Source of the DNA: Centrapalus pauciflorus
Lineage: Eukaryota; Streptophyta; Magnoliopsida; Asterales; Asteraceae
NCBI GenBank assembly: GCA_020465985.1
Contig: JAANYP010004319.1
Coordinates: forward strand, 146,001 to 210,000
Direction: 5' to 3'
Length of the DNA stretch: 64,000 nt
Made by a program: the position numbers and the translations under genes. Shown here piece by piece: positions 13,642 to 25,737 of the stretch. The notes below the pieces were generated by a model. That model saw only the letters and a list, made by a program, of their open reading frames with translations. It was not told where the DNA came from and searched no databases. Numbering within the stretch: the stretch's first letter is position 1; every line of letters begins with the position of its first letter.

Positions 13642-14375
13642 TCTATATATCTATCTATATCTATATCTATATATGTTAATAAAGTAAAATGTTCATCGCC
13701 ATGTGGCATTCTCTCATTAAAACAAAATCTCATTTTCCCGCCTAATTTTTTATTTAGTTTTTCCTTTTATACAACTTAATTAATTGAAATAAAATACAAT
13801 TATGATTTTTTTTTTCTATTTTATTCCTTGTAACCACAGTTATGGTAATTCATAATTTGTTTTAAAGTATCGTAAACTTAAATAACAAAAAATATGTTAA
13901 ATTGTTAAGATTGGTTATAATTCATATCATTATATTTTATATTTAATGTATACCTATTTAAATATTTAAATATATCATTCAAAAATCTTTGTTCCTTTCA
14001 AATTTTCTTATAAAATCTTATTTTTAATATACTCTTGGTTTATTTCTTTTTATAACTAATATATATTTTTTATGTAAAATATCTATGTAATACGTGGGTC
14101 TACAAACATAGTATCAATCAATGAGTAGATAATATGTCACGTGTCATGCTTTCATTTGATTTGTCATGTGTCGCACTCTTCTTTTCTCATTTCATTTACT
14201 AAATTTAATTTATAATTTAAAGCAAATCAATTATATTCAAAACTGATCTTGATAATTAATTAATTAAAATTAAATAAATTCTATTATTCTTAAAATAATA
14301 AACTTAATATATTATACATAGTTATAAATATTTGGTTTTTAAATTAACCCCTGTAATACATGGATAATAATCTAG
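13642..14375 (+). mobile_element. non-autonomous Helitron
   Basis: Starts TCTATATAT after an A, and ends ACATGGATAATAATCTAG before a T: the TC...CTAG ends and A/T insertion site of Helitrons. An imperfect hairpin (CCTGTAATACATGG) lies about 8 bp before CTAG. The element at 27316-28174 has the same 5' start and the same 3' hairpin type. A worn second hairpin at about 14085-14100 may mark an older Helitron 3' end inside it. No Rep/helicase ORF. Confidence 0.65.
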
Positions 14376-14498
14376 TAAAACTAATGATTTAAAATTCACA
14401 TGATTAAAACAATTACTTTTAAAAAATGGCACATAGAATTTCAAAATAATTTATTGATCTTACTGTCAAGATTGGTAATATCGATATCTTGGATATTT

Positions 14499-15455
<957 letters not shown>

Positions 15456-15459
15456 AATA

Positions 15460-15583
<124 letters not shown>

Positions 15584-15919
15584 TACTGATACGAGTATTA
15601 CAGAACCTAAATTTGGTGCATAACTACAAAATCAAATTTCAAAATTAAATAACATAAGAATTATTAATTTTTGAAAAATTATACCATGAAAACAAGAATT
15701 TTAACATCTTCAAAACGTGACTGACGATTTTACATTTTTAATTTTTTTAATATTTAACATTGAATATTCACTACTGAATATTTAACATTAAATATTCTAC
15801 ATTGAATCCACTAAATTTTATTATTCAATATCGAATTCAATGCTATAAATTTGAATATTCAACATCTAATATTGGTTTTACAGTTCTGCACGGAATTTAA
15901 GTTATTTAATAATCAAACC

Positions 15920-15921
<2 letters not shown>

Positions 15922-15964
<43 letters not shown>
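15922..15964. repeat. (TA)n microsatellite, 43 bp
   Basis: Pure TA tract abutting the left end of element G. Confidence 0.95.
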
Positions 15965-15967
<3 letters not shown>

Positions 15968-16345
15968 AGGTTGATCAGCGTACCTATGAGATTCGAGCGT
16001 ACCCTAGTCTGAATGATCATTTACATATATTTTTTTTAATAGACATGTATAACACAACATTATAAGATTTTTTTTTCAAAAGAAGCAACATCACAAATCT
16101 TATGAATGGTAAAAAAAATCATATGAAAGGTGTGAATAATCATTCACTTGGATGACCATTCACATAAATATGCATTGAACATTCACATAATTTTTAAGGA
16201 GACAGAAAGTGTGTAGGTATGTGAAATTTGTATATCATGCGTATAATATTAATTTAAACATGGTTATGTGAAAAAAAAATTAAAATTTTTTTGTAACGTT
16301 GGTAACTTCGGGTGCACTTGAGTTCGAGATGTACTTTTTTGAATA
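15965..16345. mobile_element. TA-associated foldback element G (GTACC subfamily)
   Basis: Left end GTCAGGTTGATCAGCGTACC directly follows the TA tract. The right end is near 16345, where GAGATGTACTTTTTTGAA is the inverted form of the left end of element H at 61488. The interior includes TTTAAACATGGTTATGTGAA and its inverted partner, shared with elements I and J. No ORF. Confidence 0.55.
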
Positions 16346-17145
16346 AGTTCTATCTGCATTAAGCTATCTGTGTAAAATAAGTTGTCTGTCTGAAAAATAA
16401 TAGATATTGTTTGTATATATACCGAATGAACTGTCTGAATAAAAACAAAATTACTAATTTACCCTTTGCTTTAGTAATTGTTTAAACGACGAAAACAAAA
16501 ATCAATTGCAACTGTTATTCAAGAAACGATCCTTTTTCCTTGTCAAATTCTAGTTCAAGAACACATAATACTCAATAAGCAAAATAAGAATATCAATAAA
16601 TAATATACTTTCATGATTTGCAACTTTTGTTAACAAAACCAAAATGCTCCGAATAAATCACAAACTTAAAAAGATTGCACTGTGAATGATTATAAATTAC
16701 AACCTGAAAATTAAAATCTAAGAAATTCACAAACCAAAATGCTCTAAATAATTTGAAATAAATTTAGAAAGCCCACCGACGTCTATTTGCTGTAACATTA
16801 TAAACTCACCAAACTAAAAAATTCATAACTTCCACTACTCACATGCCAAAACAAGTCCTTTTAAGTTGCAATCGAAGTTGCATCACAGACAGAGCATGGA
16901 GGAATTGTAGCAAAGACGAAGCTATAACAGATTGGAGCTGAAACCTCGACGGTGACATATCTTGGTGCAGCGGCTATGGTGGTTTGTGGAGGAGATCCAA
17001 GGAAAAACTTAAAGACCGAAGAAGATGGCTGACCGTGTGTTAAAGCTTAATCAATAAGGTTTTTAACAAACACTTGGATGACTGACCGAAAAATTATATT
17101 CAATCCCATTAAATCCTGTTAAGTCACAAACAAACACCCCCCCTA
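16346..17145. other. gene-free region with a possible transposon right end
   Basis: No gene. The right side ends CAAACAAACACCCCCCCTAA, resembling the TIR of Harbinger/hAT-type MITEs, but the matching left end was not found. Confidence 0.35.
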
Positions 17146-18028
17146 AGTGAGTACCATTTATTAAGCAGCGTATCAGAATGTACCAATAGCAAAAATATTT
17201 TTTTTTTTTGAATTTTTTTATAAACATGTTTAATTTAACATTACAAAAATGATATATAAATTTCATGCACATTTACATATTCTAAGGGTCCGAAATCATG
17301 GATCTTATAAATGTACGTTCACACATATATAAGTTTATGTAAATGTACGTTCACATCATTTTTAAAAGGGATAATTGTGCAAAAAAACCCTTAACTTGTC
17401 AGGTGTTTGTGATTAAACCCCTAATCATTTTTCGTTGCATAGAAAACCCCGAACTAACTAAAAATCAGTAAATCAAGGTTTTATCAATTGGTAACCGATT
17501 GAAACCGGCTATTAACCATACGTGGACCGGTAAATAACTTATGTGGAATAAATTTTAATCGTTGAGACCGGTTGTCAAATATCACACATCATATAAACCC
17601 CCGTTGATAACTTTTAATTGTAATTTTTAAACGGGATTACATCATCAATGAGTGTTTAAATGACGTGTAATACTTGGCAACCAGTTTTAACAATTAAAAT
17701 TTATTCAACATAGGTTATTTACCGGTCCTGGTAGGATTAATAACCAGTTTCAAGTGGAAACCCATTGATAAAACTTTGATTTACTGATTTTTAGTTAGTT
17801 CGAGGTTTTCTATGCAACGAAAAATGGTTTGAGATTTTAATCACAGAAAGCTGACATGTTAGAGGTTTTTTTGCGCAATTATCCCTTTTTAAGAAGTTAA
17901 GATATGTGAATGTATGTGAAACTTACATACCATCTTCATGATGTTAATTAAATATGTTTATGAAAAAAATTATAAAAAGTTTTTTTTTAAGGTTGTACAT
18001 TCTGGTGCGCTGCATAATAAGCGGTACT
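17146..18028. mobile_element. foldback element J, interrupted by a Mutator-like MITE
   Basis: Left part 17146-17367 begins GTGAGTACCATTTATTAAGC; right part 17886-18028 ends GCTGCATAATAAGCGGTACT. These are inverted repeats of each other and match the ends of element I at 49928. The interior ATAAACATGTTTAATTTAAC also pairs with its inverted copy in the right part. The two halves are separated by a complete 518-bp MITE, so J was present first. A short TA tract follows its right end. Confidence 0.65.
17368..17885. mobile_element. Mutator-like MITE, GGGATAATTGTGC family, nested in element J
   Basis: 518 bp. Ends GGGATAATTGTGCAAAAAAA and TTTTTTTGCGCAATTATCCC are inverted repeats. The flanks TTTTTAAAA and TTTTTAAGA form a 9-bp duplication with one mismatch, as expected for MULEs. 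The interior carries ACCGGT/ACCGATT motifs in inverted order. A second copy with a perfect 9-bp duplication lies at 60210-60669. Confidence 0.8.
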
Positions 18029-18167
18029 AATTTATATATATACATGTGTGTGTGGACACACAGACATACATGTGTGTACACGAACATGAGAAGAAGGATC
18101 TCCAAAATTTCAACGCCTTACATTATCATATACAGTATATATATAAATTGAGAAATGAGAACCAAAC

Positions 18168-18303
18168 TCTCTCTCTCTCTCTCTCTCTCTTTCAAAATAC
18201 TTATAAGAAAGTAACAGAGATATCATATATTTCCTACAATCTCCAATTCATTCTGCTTAATTAATCTGATCAGAGGTTTTTGCATTTGACTTCCACAATC
18301 AAG
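18168..18303 (+). promoter_or_regulatory. possible leader exon of the Sec14-like gene, with a CT microsatellite
   Basis: A (CT)12 tract at 18168-18191 is followed by non-coding sequence ending ACAATCAAG before GTACGA, a plausible splice donor at 18304. A plausible acceptor (TTTGTTAG) lies near 19556, shortly upstream of the ATG at 19683. Pyrimidine-rich leaders and 5'-UTR introns are common in plants; there is no transcript evidence here, so this is inference. Confidence 0.3.
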
Positions 18304-19053
18304 GTACGATTAACCCACCAATTCTCTATTCCAACAATTTGCAAACGTATCATGTATGTTTGGATGATAGGATCTAATATTGGTTATGTGTTTTTAATTA
18401 AGTCTTCCATTTCTTTCGATTCATTGTTATTTAACTCCGGGGTTACATCAACTTTTTTAGCATCGTTATTGCTGATATAATTTTTTGAAATTAAGTCAAG
18501 TATGGCAGCCCGGCCGGCTGAAGTGACCCGGATTCACTGAGCTCTATCGTTGCACTTACAAAAGTGATGGATTCGATGTCCTTGATTAGCCGTTTTAGTG
18601 TTGTAAAAATTTTCCAATGAATAAACTGTAGTAGCAGTTTTTTTATTTAGAAATCGTTTTACGTTACAATCACGACAAAAAGTTTCTGACCATTTAGGTC
18701 CAACCGTGCTATTCGGTATGAATTGATCAAGCATGTATATATGTGTTCCGTTCGAATGGCCTAACTTTGCTTGGTTTGGTTTATTTATAGGTTTAGTCGT
18801 TTGTTACATACTTTCGTGTATGAAAGGAAAATTACACAAAAAAAGAAAGAAACATTGAAAAAGGAAATATTTATGTTAATGGTATGTGTAATTACGAGTG
18901 GTTTAATGATGTGGCAAACCATTAAATCTGATAAAGTTGAATGGATTATGGATAACCTAAGAAATTTATTAATAAGACATTTTGCATATCAGAAGTATAT
19001 CGTGTCTAACAGGTGGGCACCCAAAGCTGAATCAAGTAATGTTTTTTTCTGTT

Positions 19054-19150
19054 TGGTATGAGGGTGATATGTAAGTGAGAGATCACGGGTACGACTCCCG
19101 TTGGAGTCAAGTTGAAATTTAGGTGACATAAAATAAGTTTTAAAGTTCTC
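19054..19150 (+). repeat. tRNA-derived SINE-like fragment
   Basis: The stretch GGGTACGACTCCC (near 19087) is a one-mismatch RNA polymerase III B box, preceded by AAGTGAGAGATCAC as in heads of plant tRNA-derived SINEs. The A box is not clear, and no poly(A) tail or target duplication was found. Confidence 0.35.
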
Positions 19151-19682
19151 ATTTGGAGCAAAAAGAGTAGTTTATGAATAGAATAGTTTGACGTTAGAAA
19201 AAAGTAAGTCAACAAGAATGAAAGTTCTTCAAAATATATCATATTTGATAAAAACAATGTGTGAACTTTCTACTTGGTTTATAAGACTATGAAAAGGATC
19301 CTATGAAGATTTTCCACATTGTTTATGTGGTCAAGATCAAATGTCAATTTTGGTTAACAATTAATGCCACCTTCCTTCCACTTTCCAATCCATAAGACCA
19401 ATTGACCAGCCATAGATAGCCATTGATTTTGTTATTAAACTGAATTAATATAATTCAATATACTATTCAATAAACTAAGTTTCTGTTATGCATTATTTCA
19501 ATTTTTTTACTATATATTACCTATCAATTGTGGTTGGTTCTTTTGTTGTTTGTTAGGTATTCACACTTTTGTAGTCAATTGGTGTTGATCTTTTTATCAA
19601 TCAAAACTTGTATCCATATGTGATATTGCTTATCGGATTTCGCCGTTCGGTTAGTTTATCTATAGCAGGACTATTCATTACC

Positions 19683-22603
19683 ATGTCCATGTTTCGGCGT
19701 CGTGGGTCTCACCGACAACAACAACAACAACAAGAGCAGGAGCATCATGAGCTGCATCCCGAGGCTAAGGTAATAACTACCAAGTGTATGACAATTAAAC
19801 TCGTAGAGATGACAAGTCTTAAAATTCTACTCGTGTAAACTTCAATTCTCTGGGCCACTTGATCTATTTGTGGACAGGCTTGATGCCCGTTTCATGACTT
19901 GCACGGTGTCTTTAAGTCCGAGGTTTACCTACCAAGTCACTTGGTAGCTCGGGTAGCTTTTCCCGTGTGTTAAAAAAAAATTGTGTAACAATAGACCAAA
20001 TCTTTGAAAAAAAACACTTAGGAGGCGTTTGGTTCGCAGATTTTTTCCTCTGGGATTTGCATTTTTTCAAAAGATTTGCATTATGCAGCATTTGCATTTG
20101 TCAGGATTTTGTCAAAGAATTTGCATTATTATATAGAAAAAATTTGCTAATCTGAAAAGTGCAAGGTAACTGGGATTTTAAATCCTAGGGGGGAGGCTGG
20201 AATTTTAAATAACAAAGAAGGGAGAGATTTAATAAATCTTGGGATTTTAAATCCTTACTGAAATCTGCGAACCAAACACAGGATTTTAAATGCAAATCCC
20301 AGTGAATCCCAGGAAATCCGCAAACCAAACGCACCCTTAGGTGTTGTCTGTTTTTTAAGAGATTAAATGTCTGAAGTCTTTTTTATGTCTACAGTTAGAA
20401 CAAAATATATTTCCACATGAAGATATAAATGCTCTAAAAGTTCTTATTGCAAAAAACAAACAAGGCCTTACATTGCACCACAACTTCTTCAAAATTGTTG
20501 CATACATCAATGAATCTGACTTCTTTCTATTGTTTTGCTATGTTACAAGTGATGTATGTACCTTCTTCGACCTTTAACTTTTGACGATAATTAATATCGT
20601 GTCAATGCCAAGTTACAGGACCTCATGATCATGTTGAATATGTCGTTGTAGGTCAATGAGCTTAAAGCAGCTCTTGGTTCACTTTCTGGGCACAGTTTAC
20701 TGTATTGCACCGATGCATGCTTGAAAAGATATCTAGAAGCTCGAAACTGGAACGTAGAGAAAGCAAAAAGGATGTTGGAGGAGACGCTTGCATGGAGATC
20801 GACCTACAAGCCAGAAGAAATACGTTGGGTTAGTTCTCGAATGCTCCATATTACCACTCATCTTTAGAAAAACTTATTTGAAACAATAATCGATCATATG
20901 CTTAATTGAAAAACTAGAAGTTGCAGACAAGAAATCAGCTAATTTCGATTGCGGCTAACATAAAGTTTTTTCATTTTGTTAGCATGAGATCGCTGTGGAA
21001 GGAGAAACAGGGAAAGTGTTCAGAGCAAATTTTCGTGACCGTTTTGGAAGAAGTGTTCTGATAATGAAACCAGGAATGCAGGTAATAAGATAACCGCAGC
21101 TGCTGTGTTTCTGTAAGGGTTATTTTCATAAAAAGGTAACCAACTTTAGTGTTTTTCCCGTTAAAGGTAACTAACTTTAAGTTTGTCAATTTAAGATAAC
21201 AGACTTTTAATTTTTTCTATGTTGCCATGTTGGGTAACTGTTAGTATTTATGTGTGTAAGTAGTACATCTGATGTAGATGTGGAAACAACCATTTTTGGT
21301 AGGGTTAATTGCGTCAAAAGGTAACATACTGTCACAGCTTTTCAATTTGGGTAACATACTAATTTTTTTTCAAATTAAGATAACATACTTTCCAAATCAA
21401 GTAAATCAAGGTAACCATATCGGATTGAAAGATAAAAGTTACCGACCTGACAGTTTCTTTGTCCAGTCAACATTTTTTTATAATACCTTGCTTTTTTGAG
21501 CAAATTTAAAAATAATTATGCAATACTAAATATCAAAAAAACTGATGACTGGATATGGAAACATGTCAGTAATTTTTACCTTTCAATCCGATACGGTTAC
21601 CTTGATTGAATTGATTTGAAAAGTATGTTACCTCAAATAGAATAAATTTTAGTATGTTACCCAAATTGAAAAAACAGTGACAACAAATTACCTTTTGACG
21701 TAATTAACCTTTTTTGGTATTAGTCATCGACCAAACTAAGAAACATTATAAGTTGGTTACCTTAAACAAGAAAAAGTTCAAAATTTCATTACATTAAATA
21801 GACAAAATTTAAAGTTTGTTACCTTATATAGAACTTTTTGAAAGTTTAGTACTTTTTACTATGATAAAAATTGTTGATTGCCTTAAACAATAAAAATGAT
21901 AAAGTTGATTACTTTTTAATGAAATATCTCTTTCTGTAATCTAAAGTTTCTAACTTCTTTGATGAGATAAACTGAATCATTGCAGAACACAACATCGATG
22001 GACAGCCAGCTAAGACATCTGGTATACTTGATTGAAAACGCGATACTTAATCTTCCAGAAGGTCAGGAAGAAATGGCATGGCTGATAGACTTCACCGGAT
22101 GGTCTTTCAGCACCAACGTGCCAGTTAGGACTGCACGCGAAACAATCAACATACTACAAAACCACTATCCTCAGCGGCTAGCTGTAGCGTTTCTCTACAG
22201 TCCCCCACGTCTTTTTGAAGCATTTTGGAAGGTTCGTTCATATGATCTCACTTGAAGAGTCTTTATGAACGCTACCAGAAGTTTAACGGCATATCTGATT
22301 TATATGCAGGTTGTTAAATACTTCTTGGATCCAAAAACGTTCCAAAAGGTGAAATTCGTGTACCCAAAGAATAAAGAGAGTGTGGAGCTTATGCAATCGT
22401 GTTTCGATGTGGATAATCTCCCGACTGAATTTGGTGGGAAGGCCACTATGAAGTATGACCATGTAGAGTTTTCGAGATTAATGGTCCAGGACGACATCAA
22501 AACTGCTAAATTCTGGGGTTTGGACCAAAAGAGTCTCTTGGCTGCAACTAACGGGAATGCTGCACCAGCAGCAGTTACACAAGAGTCCGAGTGTCTTGCT
22601 TAG
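19683..22603 (+). CDS. Sec14-like (CRAL-TRIO) phosphatidylinositol-transfer protein, five exons
   Basis: Spliced exons 19683-19769, 20652-20828, 20983-21081, 21986-22231 and 22310-22603 give 300 residues, all joined in phase 0 with GT-AG borders. Residues 1-29 are an Arg- and Gln-rich tail (a CAA repeat encodes six Gln). Residues 30-88 form the CRAL-TRIO N-terminal helices (YCTDACLKRYLEARNWNVEKA, LAWRSTYKPEEIRW). Residues 89-265 are the lipid-binding lobe, with GRSVLIMKPGMQNT, LIDFTGWS, INILQNHYP and LPTEFGG. Sec14 proteins exchange phosphatidylinositol or other lipids between membranes in the cytosol; the ligand of this one cannot be told. Length and intron pattern fit the short Sec14 proteins of plants without GOLD or nodulin domains. 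An alternative start is Met3 (19689). Introns 1 and 3 carry MITEs (20021-20336, 21302-21709). It is convergent with the next gene. Confidence 0.93.
20021..20336. mobile_element. PIF/Harbinger-like MITE in intron 1 of the Sec14-like gene
   Basis: 316 bp flanked by TTA on both sides (20018-20020 and 20337-20339). The inverted ends are GGAGGCGTTTGGTTCGCAGA and the complement of GGGTGCGTTTGGTTTGCGGA. Internal repeats of GGGATTTTAAATCC and GCATTTGCATTTG are seen. A second copy, also flanked by TTA, lies at 29680-29994. Confidence 0.85.
20340..20400. mobile_element. left-end fragment of a GGTGTTGTTTG-type element
   Basis: Immediately after the TTA that ends the preceding MITE, the sequence GGTGTTGTCTGTTTTTTAAG and then ATGTCTGAAGTC match the left end of the element at 58219 and a fragment at 33781. 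The right end was not found. Confidence 0.4.
21302..21709. mobile_element. Mutator-like MITE in intron 3 of the Sec14-like gene
   Basis: 408 bp; ends GGGTTAATTGCGTCAAAAGG and CCTTTTGACGTAATTAACC form a long foldback with repeated GGTAACATACT inside. Flanks ATTTTTGGTA (21292-21301) and TTTTTTGGTA (21710-21719) are a target duplication of 9-10 bp with one mismatch. Related GGTAAC-type repeats at 21130-21200 and 21720-21910 suggest older insertions of the same kind in this intron. Confidence 0.8.
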
Positions 22604-22990
22604 CCTAAGGGATGAACCAACAGAACGAACACTAACAATTGTTGTAGAAAGTTTATATAGCAAGTAATTGGTCTATCGGGTCTATCTGCTTACCTGATAT
22701 GATTCTGGGATTAATGGTTTTCGATCATTTTATGATCCTGAATTTTGTTTGTGATCCTCAAATTCTCTATAATGTGGTTATCTTTGATATTGTAACTTTA
22801 CCTAATCAAACTTTGTACTTGGTTTAACATACCTATGCAACTCTATTGTGGCAGATGTTGAACAGTCACAGTCAATAACAGGGCTGTTGCATGAATTTTG
22901 ATGGCCTTTTGCCATTATTAGAAACTAGAAAATAAGCCCTTTGAGTATGACAATTTTTTAATTATATGTAAAAAATTATTATTTATTAAA
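22604..22990. other. 3' region of the Sec14-like gene
   Basis: Presumed 3' UTR and intergenic sequence, with no other gene or repeat seen. No decisive polyadenylation signal was identified. Confidence 0.4.
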
Positions 22991-23293
22991 GGGTTTATTA
23001 TGAAAAAAAACATGTTTTCACGTTTTTTGCCTTTTCATCCCACCATGTTATTTTTTTTCCATAAAAAACCTTAAATTATTCTTTTCTTTTTGGTTTAGTG
23101 AAATTTGGACATTAGACACCGGTTATAATTTGTGAACCGGGTTTTAAAAAACTGAAAAACCGGATTCTAATGTCCAAATCTCACTAAACCAAAAAGAAAA
23201 GAATAACTTGAGGACTTTTATGGAAAAAAATAACATGGAGGGACGAAAACGCAAAAAACATGAAAACATGTTGGTTTTTTTCGTGATAAACCC
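22991..23293. mobile_element. foldback MITE of the GGGTTTATTATG family, copy 2 (Mutator-like)
   Basis: 303 bp. Ends GGGTTTATTATG and the near complement CGTGATAAACCC; flanks TTTATTAAA (22982-22990) and TTTTATTAAA (23294-23303) indicate a 9-10 bp duplication with a slipped T. The loop contains ACCGGTTATAATTTGTGAACC. Confidence 0.82.
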
Positions 23294-23651
23294 TTTTATT
23301 AAATATTCAAAATCATTAAAACCATGGTCGGAAAATGTCTTTATCAAACCATGGTCAAAACCTTTCACAACCAGCGAACACTTTACTGATTTCTACCATG
23401 ATAGGACCCAAACAAGATTATTGAATTAAAGTTACTAATACCGAATGAAAAGTTGGCTATAAAATGCTTAATTTAATTTTTCTATATTTAATGTTTATCA
23501 AACCAAGCATAAAACCTAATAAGTAATAACTCCTTAATCCTTTTCCCTATTTATACAGCCCCTTAATTATGGAAATACAAAAAACATTATAGCATATGAT
23601 CAAAAAGTAAAAAAGAAAGAAACATAACATGTGAAGAAATAAGAGTGATTA

Positions 23652-24765
23652 CTAGAGTCGTCTTCTAAAGTTTCGGGTAGTAGATTGATATGTCCGAACA
23701 AGAAGACCAACTCCAATTCCAACCCCAAGACAAACACCAAGTCCTATGCCAACACCGACCCTCACACCAGCGTTGAACCATGAGAGTGCTCCATCGTCGC
23801 CTTCCATGTATTCTGGCTGGCTCCAGTACAGGCTGCTGTCGTAACTCTCCTCATTTACAGGTTTGAAGCGTCTATATCCTGCCATCTGTACCCACATATG
23901 GGTTATATCAATTACCGTTTTATATCAGGATGATTGCATGAATATGTCAACATAATTAAAAACGACGAGAAACATAACATCAACAAGACATGCAAAACAA
24001 TTTAAAACTGATGTGTATGTCTTTAGTTTCAATGAGTACCTGAAGATCATGTCCAGGTGCAACATCTTTCAGAGATTCTGCAGTTTCATACTCCGGGATT
24101 GAATCCAACATCCCTTTTCTATTTTGCTTCTTCATGAGACTAATCTGCAAAGTCTTTGTCAAAATAATCGGTGTCCCTGAGAACGATCCTGCAACATATA
24201 CCTCAATCATTGGAGGCGGTGAATCATAAACCACCATTTGCTTTCCCTTCAAAAACCCATTGCTACCACAAATCATCGACTCACAACTCATACTCCACTT
24301 CCCGGTATCATTTCCTTTTGATTCACAAGTATTCCCATTGCAATCATTAGATATCTCCAATGTCCCACAAAGAATGAGATCTTCCCCATCAAAAACCTCA
24401 AACTTCACACTACCAGATAACCTTATACTATCTGTACTCACGAAAGTAGCTTCTTCAAATTTCTTGTCTACTCGGTTCCTTTTAAGACGACATGAACTAC
24501 CCTCTGATTGATGAAGACCACATCTTTTACCATTCACTTCAAGAACAGTATCGGGATCCAAAGGTATATGGTTGAGAGTGAGATATTCAGGGGTGTATCC
24601 ATCAACCATGAAATTGCTTATTCTAACATAGAACACGCGTATATCAAACCAAGATAACAATCGTTTACCATAAGATTGGTAAGACGGGTGCTTAATAATT
24701 TGAAGCCCAGGATTATTCACCTTCTTGTCTTTCTTCTTCACGGTGTCATATAAATCTTTCTCCAT
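23652..24765 (-). CDS. At1g01500-like protein of unknown function
   Basis: Two coding exons, 24765-24040 and 23885-23652, joined in phase 0 (donor CAG/GTACTC, acceptor GGTACAG), give 319 residues. The sequence matches what I recall of Arabidopsis At1g01500: SWFDIRVFYVRISNF near residue 38, LTLNHIPLDPDTVLEVNG, then VDKKFEEATFVSTD and IRLSGSVKFEV, TIEVYVxGSFSGTPIILTKTLQ and LDSIPEYETAE. The C-terminus (ALSWFNAGVRVGVGIGLGVC then a GVGIGVGLLVRTYQ run) is a Gly/Val hydrophobic segment that could anchor it in a membrane. Arabidopsis relatives are often labelled 'erythronate-4-phosphate dehydrogenase family'; no dehydrogenase motif is visible here, so I would not use that name. The biochemical role is unknown. 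The gene is convergent with the Sec14-like gene. Confidence 0.9.
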
Positions 24766-25605
24766 ATCTCCAAGAATGAAACTTTCATAGAAAAATCTTA
24801 ACCATCAAACACACATACAACCGAATTTGCAGACATACCCTAGAACAAGAAAACATAAAAAAATCAAAACTTTTGATTGATTAATTAACCCTCCACAAAC
24901 TGCTAGCTTATAGATAAGTTTCAGATTAGGAAGCAGAAAATTTGGTTAATATCTGTATTTGGAATGAACTGACATTTATACAAACAGGTAGCATGCAGCA
25001 TAGTGATACACCGACATACCTTGGTTTATTCCTTGGCAGAGTTCAAAACTTTAATTCTAATAAAATTATATACACATATACATACAAAACACCCCAGAAA
25101 CCAATGATCAAAACCTAATTACAAGTCAACAACTGTGAATTTTTTCTAATTTAAAACTTTTCAGAGAGAGAATACAGGCCTAAGAAGTAAACAAGAGGCA
25201 GCCACCAACATTGAATAAGTCATACAAACAACAGAAAATATGAAATCAAAAACGAGAGGCATAGAAAATCTCGAATAGTCTACGATGCTTAAATTCCACA
25301 AATTCAAACAAGTCATTGTTGCGAAGATCAAATGGAAGCCTAGATTAATTCCTCAAATCGCTTTCAGATGCCCCACCAAATACACACCAATCTCTTCAAA
25401 ACCACATAATTTTTTTCCAAAATTTATTGTGGTATTAATAAAAACAAAACACAGCCACACAAAAATCAATCGATATTTCAAACACCCGCGATTCCATTAT
25501 GATTCGAACTTTCCCCTCGTAAATCTTTCAGCCGCACACACACAAATATGATCATTAAAGATAAAATCGACAACGATAGGCAAGGAAAGCTGAAATTTTT
25601 GGTAC

Positions 25606-25737
25606 CTTATCCAAATCGAAGATGGAAAATCACATTGAGGAGGGGGACACAGAACAGAAGACGTGGTGCTTGGAAATTGTAAAGTGAGCAAGGATTAGAA
25701 ACGAAGAAAGTCAAGAAAGTATGCTTATGATACGATG
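25606..25737 (-). promoter_or_regulatory. probable 5'-UTR exon of the At1g01500-like gene
   Basis: On the minus strand a CT-rich leader ends GGATAAG before GTACCA, a good donor at 25606/25605. An acceptor upstream of the ATG (24765) is likely near 24968 (AAATGTCAG) but is not certain. Inference from sequence only. Confidence 0.4.

Noticed and set aside
14050..14110. A second complete Helitron ending inside the one at 13642
   Set aside because: A hairpin-like ATGTAATACGTGGG is present, but the terminal CTRR is missing (ACATAG), so it could not be called as a separate element.
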